DNA of 64,000 nt, taken from the IMG/VR virus record IMGVR_UViG_3300042391_000634, positions 62,001-126,000 of that record; one strand, 5' to 3'. This document shows positions 42,136 through 49,873 of this stretch, piece after piece. The notes below the pieces were generated by a model. It was not told where the DNA came from, searched no databases, and worked only from the letters and a program-made list of their open reading frames with translations. Positions within the stretch are counted from its first letter, which is position 1. Each line of letters begins with the position of its first letter. Source of the DNA: a virus. The position numbers were made by a program, and so were the translations under genes.

Positions 42136-42977
42136 AAAAGGTTTTATTAGTTACAGGATTAACAATATTGTTAATTTTAATCTGTGCAATAATGTTGAAG
42201 GCTCAAGTATCAACTTGGAGACAAACTGGTGGAAGTGTTCCGGCATCATCACAAACATCACAATCAACTCAAACAAGAGTTCAACCATCTATACCACAAC
42301 AACAAAATGTGAGTAGTTGGAGAAATAATCAACCGCAACAACCTAATCCAGACCCACGTGGTAGAGTACGTGTTCAAAATTGGAATAGAAATAATCAATT
42401 TGGTTACTATTGGGGTAATTGGGGATGGTATCAACCAATGCCTTACATTTGGTATGATGATTTTGGATGGAGACAAAGAAGTATAATTCATATCTATGAA
42501 AATGGAAAAAGAGATACAATCCCATCAAAACCTGTATTGTTTTCAGTTGGACTTGGTCATACTACTAATAAACAGGCAAATTGGTGGGGAATGATCGGTA
42601 GAGATAAATTATATTTTATTTTAGATTATGTAATGACTTATGATATTGACCATAACCAATACTATCCATATGGTAAAATTAATAATGTAGATTTTCCACT
42701 CGATCCAAATGATTTTATAAAAGAAGGAACATTATATTTTGGTATGGGTAAAAAAGTTAATGGATTTGGTATTCATACTATGATAGGATTTGGTAACGAA
42801 GTAATTAGATATCAAGGTAAAGATGACTTGGGAGGTATTTCATTTCCAAAATCAAAATCAAATTTTACAACATTTAAAATTGGATTAATAAAAGAATTTA
42901 AAATTATTACAATAAAATTAGATGCTGACCCAATAAGAGGATATACACAAATAGGAATAGGCTTGAATAACAAATAA
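42132..42977 (+). CDS. Exported Trp/Asn/Gln-rich protein with beta-rich C-terminus
   Basis: 281 residues. Signal peptide ends AIMLKAQ. Ser/Gln-rich linker (30-80), then an Asn/Trp-rich segment (WNRNNQFGYYWGNWGWYQP) and a beta-rich C-terminal part (about 135-281), likely outer-membrane or surface. Overlaps the upstream PspC gene and is adjacent to the 42977 gene. Confidence 0.65.
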   Translation: MKKVLLVTGLTILLILICAIMLKAQVSTWRQTGGSVPASSQTSQSTQTRVQPSIPQQQNVSSWRNNQPQQPNPDPRGRVRVQNWNRNNQFGYYWGNWGWYQPMPYIWYDDFGWRQRSIIHIYENGKRDTIPSKPVLFSVGLGHTTNKQANWWGMIGRDKLYFILDYVMTYDIDHNQYYPYGKINNVDFPLDPNDFIKEGTLYFGMGKKVNGFGIHTMIGFGNEVIRYQGKDDLGGISFPKSKSNFTTFKIGLIKEFKIITIKLDADPIRGYTQIGIGLNNK

Positions 42978-44557
42978 TGAAGAAATATATTATCTCTCTC
43001 CTAATATTATTTTTTTGTGGTGAGTCGTTTGGTCAAACCATAACACAAACATATATCGATCCGTGTGATCAAAAGGTATATGTGGTTATTATTCCATTCG
43101 GACAAAATCAAACTATTGCAGTTATTAGAGGTAAATCTAAAATTGTAACATTATCGGATATCAGTAGTGGTGCATTTCAAACATGGGTCAATAGTGTATT
43201 TGCAACTCCATGTCCACAAAACGAAACAATTAGATTAGCACAAGAAGCCGCTGCGAGGGCGGCTGCGGATGCTGCGGCAAGGGCTGCTGCTGATGCTGCG
43301 GCAAAAGCTGCGGCGGATGCTGCCGCAAAGGCCGCGTCAGATGCTGCGGCAAAAGCTGCTGCGGATGCTGCAGCATCAAGTGCATCATCTGCGGCAAGTA
43401 ATTCGGCATCTACCGCAGCTTCATCGGCAGCAAGTTCAGCGGCAAGTTCTGCCGCGAGTGGTGCCGCTGGTGGAGCTGCAAGTTCTGCTGCGGCAAGTGC
43501 ATCAACACCACCACCAATAACAGCACCACCTCCACCTGCTGCGGCACCTCCACCAGCAAGTAGTTCATCATCACCACCTCCTGCAAGTGGTGGTAGTTCA
43601 TCATCGAGTAGTGGTGGAAGTTCTTCTTCATCGGAAACTAAAACAGAAACTAAAACTGAAGCAAAAACAGAAAGTAAAACTGAGGAAACTAAAACAGAAA
43701 GTAAAACAGAAGAAAAGAAAACAGAAAGTAAAACAGAAGAAAAGAAAGAAGAATCAAAAACTGAAGAAAAGAAAGAAGAATCAAAAAAGGAAGAAACTAA
43801 AAAAGAGGAGGAGAAGAAAGAAGAAAGTAAAAAAGAAGAAGAGAAAAAGAAAGAGGAAGAGAAAAAGAAAAAAGAGGAAGAAAAGAAAAAACAAGCAATA
43901 ACAAATCCATTACTTTTATCTTCTGATTTAACAACAGCACAAACGGTGGATAATAGATATTTGGTGCAAATTTCTATGGGTGTAAGTAAATCATCTATGG
44001 CTGGCGATGAAAGCTTTAGTGGGGGATTGACAATTAATAGTGATTTAAGTTCAATTGTAACAACTGGTGGATACACTAAAATGGCAATGACAGAAGATGG
44101 TAATTTAGATGCCATACATTCGTATGGAACCGCGTTCGCATATCTTGCAGGAAATTACATGAATTTATTAGGTTATACTTGGATTAAACCAACACCTAAA
44201 AAAGGAACATTTGGTTATAATGTTGGTGTTATTAATTTATTTCTTAAAAACGATAAGGGTGGTTTTGATTATAATATGGCATCGTCAGCAATTGCATTTT
44301 GGACTAAACCATATGTTTATTCTAAAAAACTAACAGTATCACCACAGGTGTTCACAATGTTCTCACCTATCTCTTGGAATAGTGTTACAGGAGTATCGAC
44401 GGTTAACAGACATATGGGATTTTTATTAGGTAGTTCTTTTGATTATAAATTAACCAAAAGATTTGGATTTAGTTTTAACTACAAAATGAGTGGTAACACA
44501 AAACCTGGTTCTCCGTTCTTAAGTAATTTCTTGATAGGTAGTAGAATGATGTTGTAA
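42977..44557 (+). CDS. Outer-membrane barrel protein with long Ala/Ser and Lys/Glu low-complexity arms
   Basis: 526 residues. Signal peptide ends FGQ. Residues about 90-165 are Ala-rich repeats (AAADAAARAAADAAAK...); about 170-215 Ser/Pro/Gly; about 218-310 Lys/Glu/Thr-rich (KTESKTEEKKTESK...), probably long helical or flexible arms. The C-terminal 200 residues form barrel strands related to the 35912 protein (see there). The reverse strand is open over this stretch only because of composition. Confidence 0.7.
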   Translation: MKKYIISLLILFFCGESFGQTITQTYIDPCDQKVYVVIIPFGQNQTIAVIRGKSKIVTLSDISSGAFQTWVNSVFATPCPQNETIRLAQEAAARAAADAAARAAADAAAKAAADAAAKAASDAAAKAAADAAASSASSAASNSASTAASSAASSAASSAASGAAGGAASSAAASASTPPPITAPPPPAAAPPPASSSSSPPPASGGSSSSSSGGSSSSSETKTETKTEAKTESKTEETKTESKTEEKKTESKTEEKKEESKTEEKKEESKKEETKKEEEKKEESKKEEEKKKEEEKKKKEEEKKKQAITNPLLLSSDLTTAQTVDNRYLVQISMGVSKSSMAGDESFSGGLTINSDLSSIVTTGGYTKMAMTEDGNLDAIHSYGTAFAYLAGNYMNLLGYTWIKPTPKKGTFGYNVGVINLFLKNDKGGFDYNMASSAIAFWTKPYVYSKKLTVSPQVFTMFSPISWNSVTGVSTVNRHMGFLLGSSFDYKLTKRFGFSFNYKMSGNTKPGSPFLSNFLIGSRMML

Positions 44558-44588
44558 AAAAAATCCCCGAAGTAGAAACCTCGAGGAT
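44556..44588 (-). terminator. Rho-independent terminator of the RNA-repair operon
   Basis: ATCCTCGA/TCGGGGAT stem (one mismatch) followed by T8 on the minus strand. Confidence 0.75.
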
Positions 44589-44590
44589 GT

Positions 44591-44621
44591 GACAAAAAAT
44601 AAATGTATCTCTCTCCTGATA
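44591..44621 (+). repeat. Right 31-nt direct repeat flanking the envelope-gene block
   Basis: Begins GACAAAAAATAAATGTAT, then CTCTCTCCTGATA; 28 of 31 positions identical to 30624-30654, same orientation. Confidence 0.65.
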
Positions 44622-44645
44622 CTTTACTAATATATTAATTAGATT

Positions 44646-44981
44646 TCAAGAAGTCAATTCTTTATGTAAATTTAATACTTGACCACACATTTCATAATCT
44701 TCATTTTCTTCAAAAAAAGGTAATATATCTCTTTTTAAAACAATTGTTTCATTACGATGAAATTCAAATTCAGTGTTCCAATCTGCATTTTTAAATTTAG
44801 CGGAAATCTTTAAGACTAAAGATTTTTCTTTAGTGTTTTTAAACTCCTCAAAAATTTCAATTATTGATTTATAAATTTCTTCTTTATTTGGGCCATAAAA
44901 ATCTTTCCAATCTCTATACAAACCATTAATAATCAATTCTTTGTAAGGTTTTTTGTTTGATTTTTGAGCATTTTTTTCCAT
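44646..44981 (-). CDS. Small UVR-like motif protein of the RNA-repair operon
   Basis: 111 residues. N-terminal Lys-rich; the final FFEENEDYEMCGQVLNLHKE resembles the UVR-like hairpin of the 15381 protein. Last gene of the minus-strand operon before its terminator. Function unknown. Confidence 0.6.
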   Translation of the reverse strand: MEKNAQKSNKKPYKELIINGLYRDWKDFYGPNKEEIYKSIIEIFEEFKNTKEKSLVLKISAKFKNADWNTEFEFHRNETIVLKRDILPFFEENEDYEMCGQVLNLHKELTS

Positions 44982-45035
44982 TGGGTAAGTTTTAGTTTAG
45001 ATTATAAAGTTAGTAAATATTATTAATAAAAAAAA

Positions 45036-45515
45036 TTATTTTTTACTACGGTCCCATTTAGCCTTTCTTAACTCAGGGGATATTAAATGACTCTCATCTA
45101 TTGTATGTTCAATTTTAACGTTTATACAGGTTTGGGGTAAACTACAATTTTTTAAATAATTGTTAATATATCCCATCATATTAGCACTACCAATAGGGTT
45201 TGCCGAATGAATATAAACCTGGGGTAAAGGTATTTTTTCATTCATACTTTCAGCAACCAAATACCTACAACAATCCATACCAGTTTTTTCTTCTATGTTG
45301 TTATAATCCAACATATAATTATTTTTTACATTTGTATAATATTCTATCATGGCACCTTCACCTAAATCATGATCTAAAGATATTACATCAAAATTACCTA
45401 AACTATGTAATTTAATTGCAGCCACAAATTCATCGTAATTACGGGCAATAACCCAATCCTCAGCATTAGGGGTTCTAACGTCATCGAGATATAATCTCTT
45501 TTTTTCAATTTTCAT
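45036..45515 (-). CDS. Cyclic-phosphate-processing receiver (cREC) domain protein
   Basis: 159 residues. RLYLDDVRTPNAEDWVIARN, then DVISLDHDLGEGAMIEYY, then a TGMDCCRYLVAE helix and PQVYIHSANPIGSANMMG carry the cREC signature (L-D-D-x-R-T-P, S-L-D-H-D-L-G and the H-S-A-N-P-x-G motif). In other repair systems such domains are thought to open 2',3'-cyclic phosphates before ligation. It overlaps the RNA ligase gene by 11 nt. Confidence 0.85.
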   Translation of the reverse strand: MKIEKKRLYLDDVRTPNAEDWVIARNYDEFVAAIKLHSLGNFDVISLDHDLGEGAMIEYYTNVKNNYMLDYNNIEEKTGMDCCRYLVAESMNEKIPLPQVYIHSANPIGSANMMGYINNYLKNCSLPQTCINVKIEHTIDESHLISPELRKAKWDRSKK

Positions 45516-46623
45516 CTTTCTTAAAAGGTTTTTCGTATTTAGGTTTCATTATTCTCCATATAATATGTTCATATGGTTTTCCGTCCCACATGGCAAACAT
45601 AATTGGTCTATAATAAGATTCTACATCACATTTTTCTAAATGTAATGCAAAGTCTTTTTTTGATGGTGTAACTTCTTTATCGTTATATTTTCCATATTTA
45701 AAATAGTCCACAACCTTACCACAATGATTTGATATATTATACATACCATATTCAAAAGAACTTACTTGTTGTTTAACCCATTTATAAAATTCATCGGGAA
45801 CCCTATCTAAAAATTCATCCATAGGTTTTCCTTCTTTCATTAATTCCCAAATATCTTTTGATGAAAAATTTGTTAAAATTTTGTGAAGACGTTTATATTC
45901 TTCTCCTTTGATTTTCATACGAAAACCATTCTTAAATTTAATTACATATCCCTCTCTATCTTTACTAATTTCTTCTTTAAGTAAGTCGTATCCTTCACCC
46001 CATGTTTTATATGTTGTTACAACCTCAAAGCCCGAGTCTTGTGTCCAAAATAAACTACTATCAGGTATTTCTTCACCTGTTTCAGTATGAATCGCACCAA
46101 GAACAACTAATTTTTCTTCACCTTTATAATCAACAACAATTCTATTTTCAGGATAAATAATTTCAAATAAATATGTATTGTCTTTTCTCCATGCACTGAT
46201 GTCATGTCTATCAAGAATTTCTTTTCCTTTAATTGATTGTGGTGATGTGAAGGATCCGCGTGTAGCCATTATCCATTCATTTTCATAATTAAAAAGAATA
46301 CCTAAAGATCCATCCATCTTTTCATAGACAACGTAATTTTCATTAGGAATATCTTCTGGTTTATGTTCTTCGTAATTAAAAAATTTCTTAAATGGTCTTG
46401 CAACAATATCACCTTTTGAATTGGTAACTAATCCACGGCATTGTAAAGTAATATCATCCCACAATCTTTCGTATTGAACTTTAGGAGAATAATTCCATAT
46501 AGTCAAATCTTTAGTAGGATGTGTTTGTTTATGTAACAAACCATCATTATGATATTTCTCTAAAATTTCTAACATTAGTTTATTATTTTGTGGAATCCGA
46601 TGTTGTATGTATATTTTAACCAA
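45505..46623 (-). CDS. T4 Rnl1-like RNA ligase
   Basis: 372 residues if started at 46623. Nucleotidyl-lysine motif YEKMDGSLG (Lys102), preceded by CRGLV and ARPFKKFFNYEE; later LFEIIYPENRIVVDY (motif IIIa) and EGYVIKFKNGFRMKIK (motifs IV-V). A second start is M17 (46575), linked by TAATG to the small upstream ORF. It should seal RNA ends, probably tRNA breaks. Partners are the kinase and the cREC protein. Confidence 0.92.
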   Translation of the reverse strand: MVKIYIQHRIPQNNKLMLEILEKYHNDGLLHKQTHPTKDLTIWNYSPKVQYERLWDDITLQCRGLVTNSKGDIVARPFKKFFNYEEHKPEDIPNENYVVYEKMDGSLGILFNYENEWIMATRGSFTSPQSIKGKEILDRHDISAWRKDNTYLFEIIYPENRIVVDYKGEEKLVVLGAIHTETGEEIPDSSLFWTQDSGFEVVTTYKTWGEGYDLLKEEISKDREGYVIKFKNGFRMKIKGEEYKRLHKILTNFSSKDIWELMKEGKPMDEFLDRVPDEFYKWVKQQVSSFEYGMYNISNHCGKVVDYFKYGKYNDKEVTPSKKDFALHLEKCDVESYYRPIMFAMWDGKPYEHIIWRIMKPKYEKPFKKDEN

Positions 46624-46817
46624 TTAAAGGACAAATATATCCCACATATTTTGTTTTTCCAAATTGATACATGAGAATCTGGTTGACATGTTTCAAAATA
46701 AAAATAAACAAAAGGTAATGGATATAATGACCATTGGTTTCTAAGTAAGTTAGCGTGAAATTTCATCTTTGGTTTTGGATTTATGGACTCAATAAAAGAA
46801 ACAATAAATTGACTCAT
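46575..46817 (-). CDS. Possible small protein coupled between kinase and RNA ligase
   Basis: 80 residues. Its ATG directly follows the stop of the kinase (TAGATG), and its stop overlaps the alternative ligase start (TAATG), which argues for coupling. Sequence is Phe/Tyr/Trp-rich (YPLPFVYFYFETCQP). The host-type promoter for the ligase lies inside it. No family known. Confidence 0.45.
   Translation of the reverse strand: MSQFIVSFIESINPKPKMKFHANLLRNQWSLYPLPFVYFYFETCQPDSHVSIWKNKICGIYLSFNWLKYTYNIGFHKIIN
46632..46663 (-). promoter_or_regulatory. Bacteroidota-type host promoter TTTG-N20-TATATTTG
   Basis: Minus strand: TTTG (46663-46660), 20 nt, TATATTTG (46639-46632). Transcription should start about 7 nt further on, close to the first ligase ATG and 50 nt before M17. 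Confidence 0.6.
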
Positions 46818-47246
46818 CTATAACTTTATTTCAAACCTATTCTTCATTTGTTGGAGTTTATTTTCAGGCACTCCGTGAATATTTTGATTTCCGTGTCTAT
46901 TTTCAACAATTACCGTATGAACTCTATAATTGTATCTTTCTGCCATTTTAAAATATTCATCCATTTCCCATTCTTGGGTAAATGTGTTTGCCACAACAAT
47001 ACGTGCAATTTCTTGTCTCATTCTTTCTGAACATCTAAATTGACAATAATTATGAGCTTCTTTTATTTTGGAACCATCAAAAATATAATCACCATTATCA
47101 TCCACAAAAAAATCATCAGCTGATAAAACTTCTTGCGGATTATTATTTGGTTGTTGTAAAATGATATTAGCTAATGTTGATTTCCCTGAACCGGAAACAC
47201 CCCTTAAAAGTATTAAGTCACCTTTTATTTCGTTTACATTATCCAT
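46818..47246 (-). CDS. Polynucleotide kinase-like P-loop protein
   Basis: 142 residues. Walker A GVSGSGKS (residues 16-23), then EVLSADDFFVDDNGDYIFDGSK and a helical lid with AHNYCQFRCSERMRQEIAR, then VVANTFTQEWEMDEYFKMAERYNYRV. This is the AAA_33-type kinase found with RNA-repair ligases (T4 Pnkp-like 5'-kinase part); no phosphatase domain is fused, and the nearby cREC protein could do the 3' side. Confidence 0.85.
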   Translation of the reverse strand: MDNVNEIKGDLILLRGVSGSGKSTLANIILQQPNNNPQEVLSADDFFVDDNGDYIFDGSKIKEAHNYCQFRCSERMRQEIARIVVANTFTQEWEMDEYFKMAERYNYRVHTVIVENRHGNQNIHGVPENKLQQMKNRFEIKL

Positions 47247-47302
47247 AGATAAAAATTTAAATTAAAAAATAGGGGGTAGATATTTCACAACCCCCTAATT
47301 CC

Positions 47303-47515
47303 TTATTTTACAGCTTCAAGAGATACTGGTTTTTCAGCGTCTTCTTTTACCACTTCAGCTTCCACTGTTGGAATTTGAGCTGTTGTAGAATCTGTTACAC
47401 CAACTGATGCAGAATCTACTGTTGAGTCAGTTGTTTGAGTTGCGGTTGACCCTGAACCACATGCTGTTAGTGTAAGTGCTACACCAAGAGCCAAGATAAA
47501 TGTTACTTTTTTCAT
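47303..47515 (-). CDS. Small lipoprotein, Thr/Ser-rich
   Basis: 70 residues. Signal and lipobox KVTFILALGVALTLTAC; then Ser/Thr/Val-rich low complexity. Likely lipid-anchored in the inner or outer membrane. It ends 57 nt before the kinase start. Confidence 0.75.
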   Translation of the reverse strand: MKKVTFILALGVALTLTACGSGSTATQTTDSTVDSASVGVTDSTTAQIPTVEAEVVKEDAEKPVSLEAVK

Positions 47516-47558
47516 ATATAGTAAATATATGAAAGTTTAACGATAAAACAAAATTCAA

Positions 47559-47588
47559 TAAAAAAACCCCAACGAGATGTCGGGGTTT
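47559..47588 (-). terminator. Rho-independent terminator
   Basis: AACCCC-GACATCTCGT-TGGGGTT stem and T7 on the minus strand. Confidence 0.75.
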
Positions 47589-47662
47589 AAGGTCTTTCGG
47601 TGGGTTCAACCCCACTTAATTTAAGAAACGAAAAGGTTATCGACAAAGAGAACCTACAGAGA
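47559..47662 (-). ncRNA. Candidate small RNA with late-type promoter and terminator
   Basis: ORF-poor gap between the lipoprotein and unfoldase genes. On the minus strand the late-type box is at 47671-47663, then AGGTT/AACCT and GTGGG/CCCAC hairpins, ending with AACCCC/GGGGTT and a T7 run. It contains, in reverse complement, AAACGAAAAGG (47626-47636) and TCGACAAAG (47640-47648), also found in the 21737-21770 RNA. Confidence 0.5.
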
Positions 47663-47671
47663 TATAAATAT
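47663..47671 (-). promoter_or_regulatory. Late-type promoter box ATATTTATA
   Basis: ATATTTATA on the minus strand upstream of the small RNA candidate. Confidence 0.45.
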
Positions 47672-47704
47672 ATATAATTTTACTAAAAAGTAAACTATTT
47701 ATGA

Positions 47705-49717
47705 TTATTTTTTAGAAATTAATAATTTTTCGTCTTTATATTTCAAAATGTATTGTTCATTTTCTAAAATATTACCTTTTAATATTTCTTCACTTAAAAA
47801 ATCTTCACAAAGATTTTGTATAATACGTTTTAGTGGACGAGCACCATACTCTTCTTGTGAATTTAATTCGTAAATTCTATTAGTAACTGTTTTATCAAAA
47901 TTAATTTTATAATTTTTATCGGTTAATCTTTTATTTAATCTACCAACTTCAATATTAATAATTTTCTTTAATGTTTCATCATTTAAAGAGTTAAATAAAA
48001 TAACATCATCAACACGATTTAAAAACTCTGGATTGAATTGTTGTTTTAGTGCTTTTTGAATCATTGTTTTTCTAACCTCATATTGTTGTTCTTCACTTGA
48101 TGATGTTTTAAACCCAACACCCCCACCTAATTCAGATACTTTCTTAGCACCAACATTTGATGTCATGATAATAATCGTATTTGTGAAATTAATTTTTCTA
48201 CCGAATGAATCTGTTAAATGACCTTCATCTAAAATTTGAAGTAGAATATTAAAAACATCTTTATGAGCCTTCTCAATTTCATCGAATAAAATCACAGAGA
48301 ATGGGTTATTTTTAACTTTCTCAGTCAACTGACCTCCTTCATCATAACCAACATAACCAGGAGGAGAACCGATTAATTTTGATACATTATGTTTTTCCAT
48401 ATACTCACTCATATCCACACGAATAATTTTATCGGAGTCACCAAATAAAACCTCAGCAATTGATTTTGCTAAAAATGTTTTACCAACTCCCGTTGACCCT
48501 ATGAATATAAATGAACCAATTGGTTTATTCGTTTCTTTAATACCAACACGATTTCTTCTAATTGATTTTGAGATTGTTTTAATTGCCTCATCTTGACCTA
48601 TTACTTTTGCTGATAATATATCCTCAAGTTGTAATAACTTTTTAGTCTCTTTAGTATCGAGTTTAGTAATTGGAACTCCTGTCATATCTGTAACAATGTT
48701 ATATACATCATCTAAAGTAACTGGAGTTTTATTATCCTTTTGTTTGTTTGACCATTTTAATTTTTCATCGTCTAACTTAGTTGTTACTTTTTTCTCCTCA
48801 TCACGTAGTTTTGCCGCTTGTTCGTAATTTTGACTTTTAACAACTTGAACTTTTCTTTCTTTAATATTGTCAATTTCTTTTTTTAATTTTTCAATCGACT
48901 CAGGAATTTTAGATGAAACTCTTTTTTCGGAACCCAATTCATCTAATACATCGATTGCTTTATCTGGAAATTGTCTATCTGTAATGTAACGACCTGAAAG
49001 TTTAACAATTGTTTCTAATACACCTTCCTCATAACTTACTTTATGAAAGTCTTGATATGATGTGGTTAAGTTTTTAAGAATTTCTAAAGTTTCTTCTTCT
49101 GTTGGTTCATTCAATATTATTTTTTGAAAACGACGAACTAAAGCTGCATCTTTTTCAATATGTTTTTTAAACTCGTCAAAAGTTGTTGCTCCAATACATT
49201 GTAATTCCCCTCTTGCTAATGCTGGTTTTAAAATATTGGCGGCGTCCATGGCACCACTTGCATTACCAGCACCAACCATAGTATGTAATTCATCAATGAA
49301 GATGATTACATTAGGTGCCTCTTGTAATTCATTAATGATTGCTTTAATTCTCTCTTCAAATTGACCACGATACTTTGTGCCGGCAACTAATGAGGTTAAA
49401 TCTAACGACATAATACGTTTGTCAATAAGATTGGGAGGACAATCACCTTTGTAAATCATTAACGCTAATTTTTCAACTAACGCAGATTTACCAACTCCCG
49501 CTTCTCCAACAATAACGGCGTTGTTTTTCTTTTTACGAGAAAGAATTTGTGCAATTCTTTTTACCTCCTTGTCTCTACCGACAACGGGATCAATTTTACC
49601 TTCTTCGGCCATCTTAATAAGATCACGAGAGAAGTTATCTAAAATTGGTGTGTTAGAACCCTTTCTAACTTTTTTTGGGTTTGTGGTTGGACCATCTTCA
49701 AAAAAATCTACTGACAT
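47705..49717 (-). CDS. ClpC-like two-ring AAA+ unfoldase lacking the N-terminal domain
   Basis: 670 residues (bacterial ClpC about 820-850). Starts almost directly at D1: Walker A GEAGVGKS (71-78), Walker B VIIFIDE (137-143), pore loop KYRGQFEER, UVR-type linker near 294-315, D2 Walker A GSTGVGKT (407-414), Walker B VILFDE (475-480), pore segment GSPPGYVGYDE. The VGF tripeptide (534-536), the site for ClpP docking, is kept. The two N-domain repeats are absent. It probably works with host ClpP. Its promoter is of host type. Confidence 0.93.
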   Translation of the reverse strand: MSVDFFEDGPTTNPKKVRKGSNTPILDNFSRDLIKMAEEGKIDPVVGRDKEVKRIAQILSRKKKNNAVIVGEAGVGKSALVEKLALMIYKGDCPPNLIDKRIMSLDLTSLVAGTKYRGQFEERIKAIINELQEAPNVIIFIDELHTMVGAGNASGAMDAANILKPALARGELQCIGATTFDEFKKHIEKDAALVRRFQKIILNEPTEEETLEILKNLTTSYQDFHKVSYEEGVLETIVKLSGRYITDRQFPDKAIDVLDELGSEKRVSSKIPESIEKLKKEIDNIKERKVQVVKSQNYEQAAKLRDEEKKVTTKLDDEKLKWSNKQKDNKTPVTLDDVYNIVTDMTGVPITKLDTKETKKLLQLEDILSAKVIGQDEAIKTISKSIRRNRVGIKETNKPIGSFIFIGSTGVGKTFLAKSIAEVLFGDSDKIIRVDMSEYMEKHNVSKLIGSPPGYVGYDEGGQLTEKVKNNPFSVILFDEIEKAHKDVFNILLQILDEGHLTDSFGRKINFTNTIIIMTSNVGAKKVSELGGGVGFKTSSSEEQQYEVRKTMIQKALKQQFNPEFLNRVDDVILFNSLNDETLKKIINIEVGRLNKRLTDKNYKINFDKTVTNRIYELNSQEEYGARPLKRIIQNLCEDFLSEEILKGNILENEQYILKYKDEKLLISKK

Positions 49718-49739
49718 ATGTTATAAGTTTAATTCAATA

Positions 49740-49771
49740 CAAACATAACACAAATAATACTAAAAAACAAA
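49740..49771 (-). promoter_or_regulatory. Bacteroidota-type host promoter TTTG-N20-TATGTTTG
   Basis: Minus strand: TTTG (49771-49768), 20 nt, TATGTTTG (49747-49740), a near-perfect consensus, 22 nt upstream of the unfoldase ATG. Confidence 0.72.
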
Positions 49772-49776
49772 CGTGA

Positions 49777-49787
49777 GACAAATTGTC
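49777..49787. promoter_or_regulatory. Operator-like palindrome GACAAATTGTC
   Basis: Perfect inverted repeat GACAA-N-TTGTC, 6 bp upstream of the -33 box of the unfoldase promoter. Confidence 0.55.
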
Positions 49788-49807
49788 AAAAAGTTTTTAA
49801 TTATTAT

Positions 49808-49818
49808 GACAAGTTGTC
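49808..49818. promoter_or_regulatory. Operator-like palindrome GACAAGTTGTC
   Basis: Second GACAA-N-TTGTC, centre 31 bp (about three turns) from the first. It lies between the divergent unfoldase and Hsp20 genes. Confidence 0.55.
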
Positions 49819-49873
49819 CAAATGTATTCGTTGGCAAATTTTTTGTTTATATGAAGGTATAAAACAATATAAT

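Noticed and set aside
43177-44115. Long minus-strand open frame opposite the Ala/Lys/Glu-rich protein
   Set aside because: Composition artefact of the low-complexity repeats; the plus-strand protein has signal peptide and barrel.
30707-44557. The envelope-gene block as host chromosome contamination
   Set aside because: The same late-type boxes, codon style and gene density run through it, and a tail-collar and holin-like gene lie inside it; assembly chimerism cannot be fully excluded but is not favoured.
45200-46090. Plus-strand open frames within the RNA-repair operon
   Set aside because: Antisense shadows of the cREC and RNA ligase genes; no domains.
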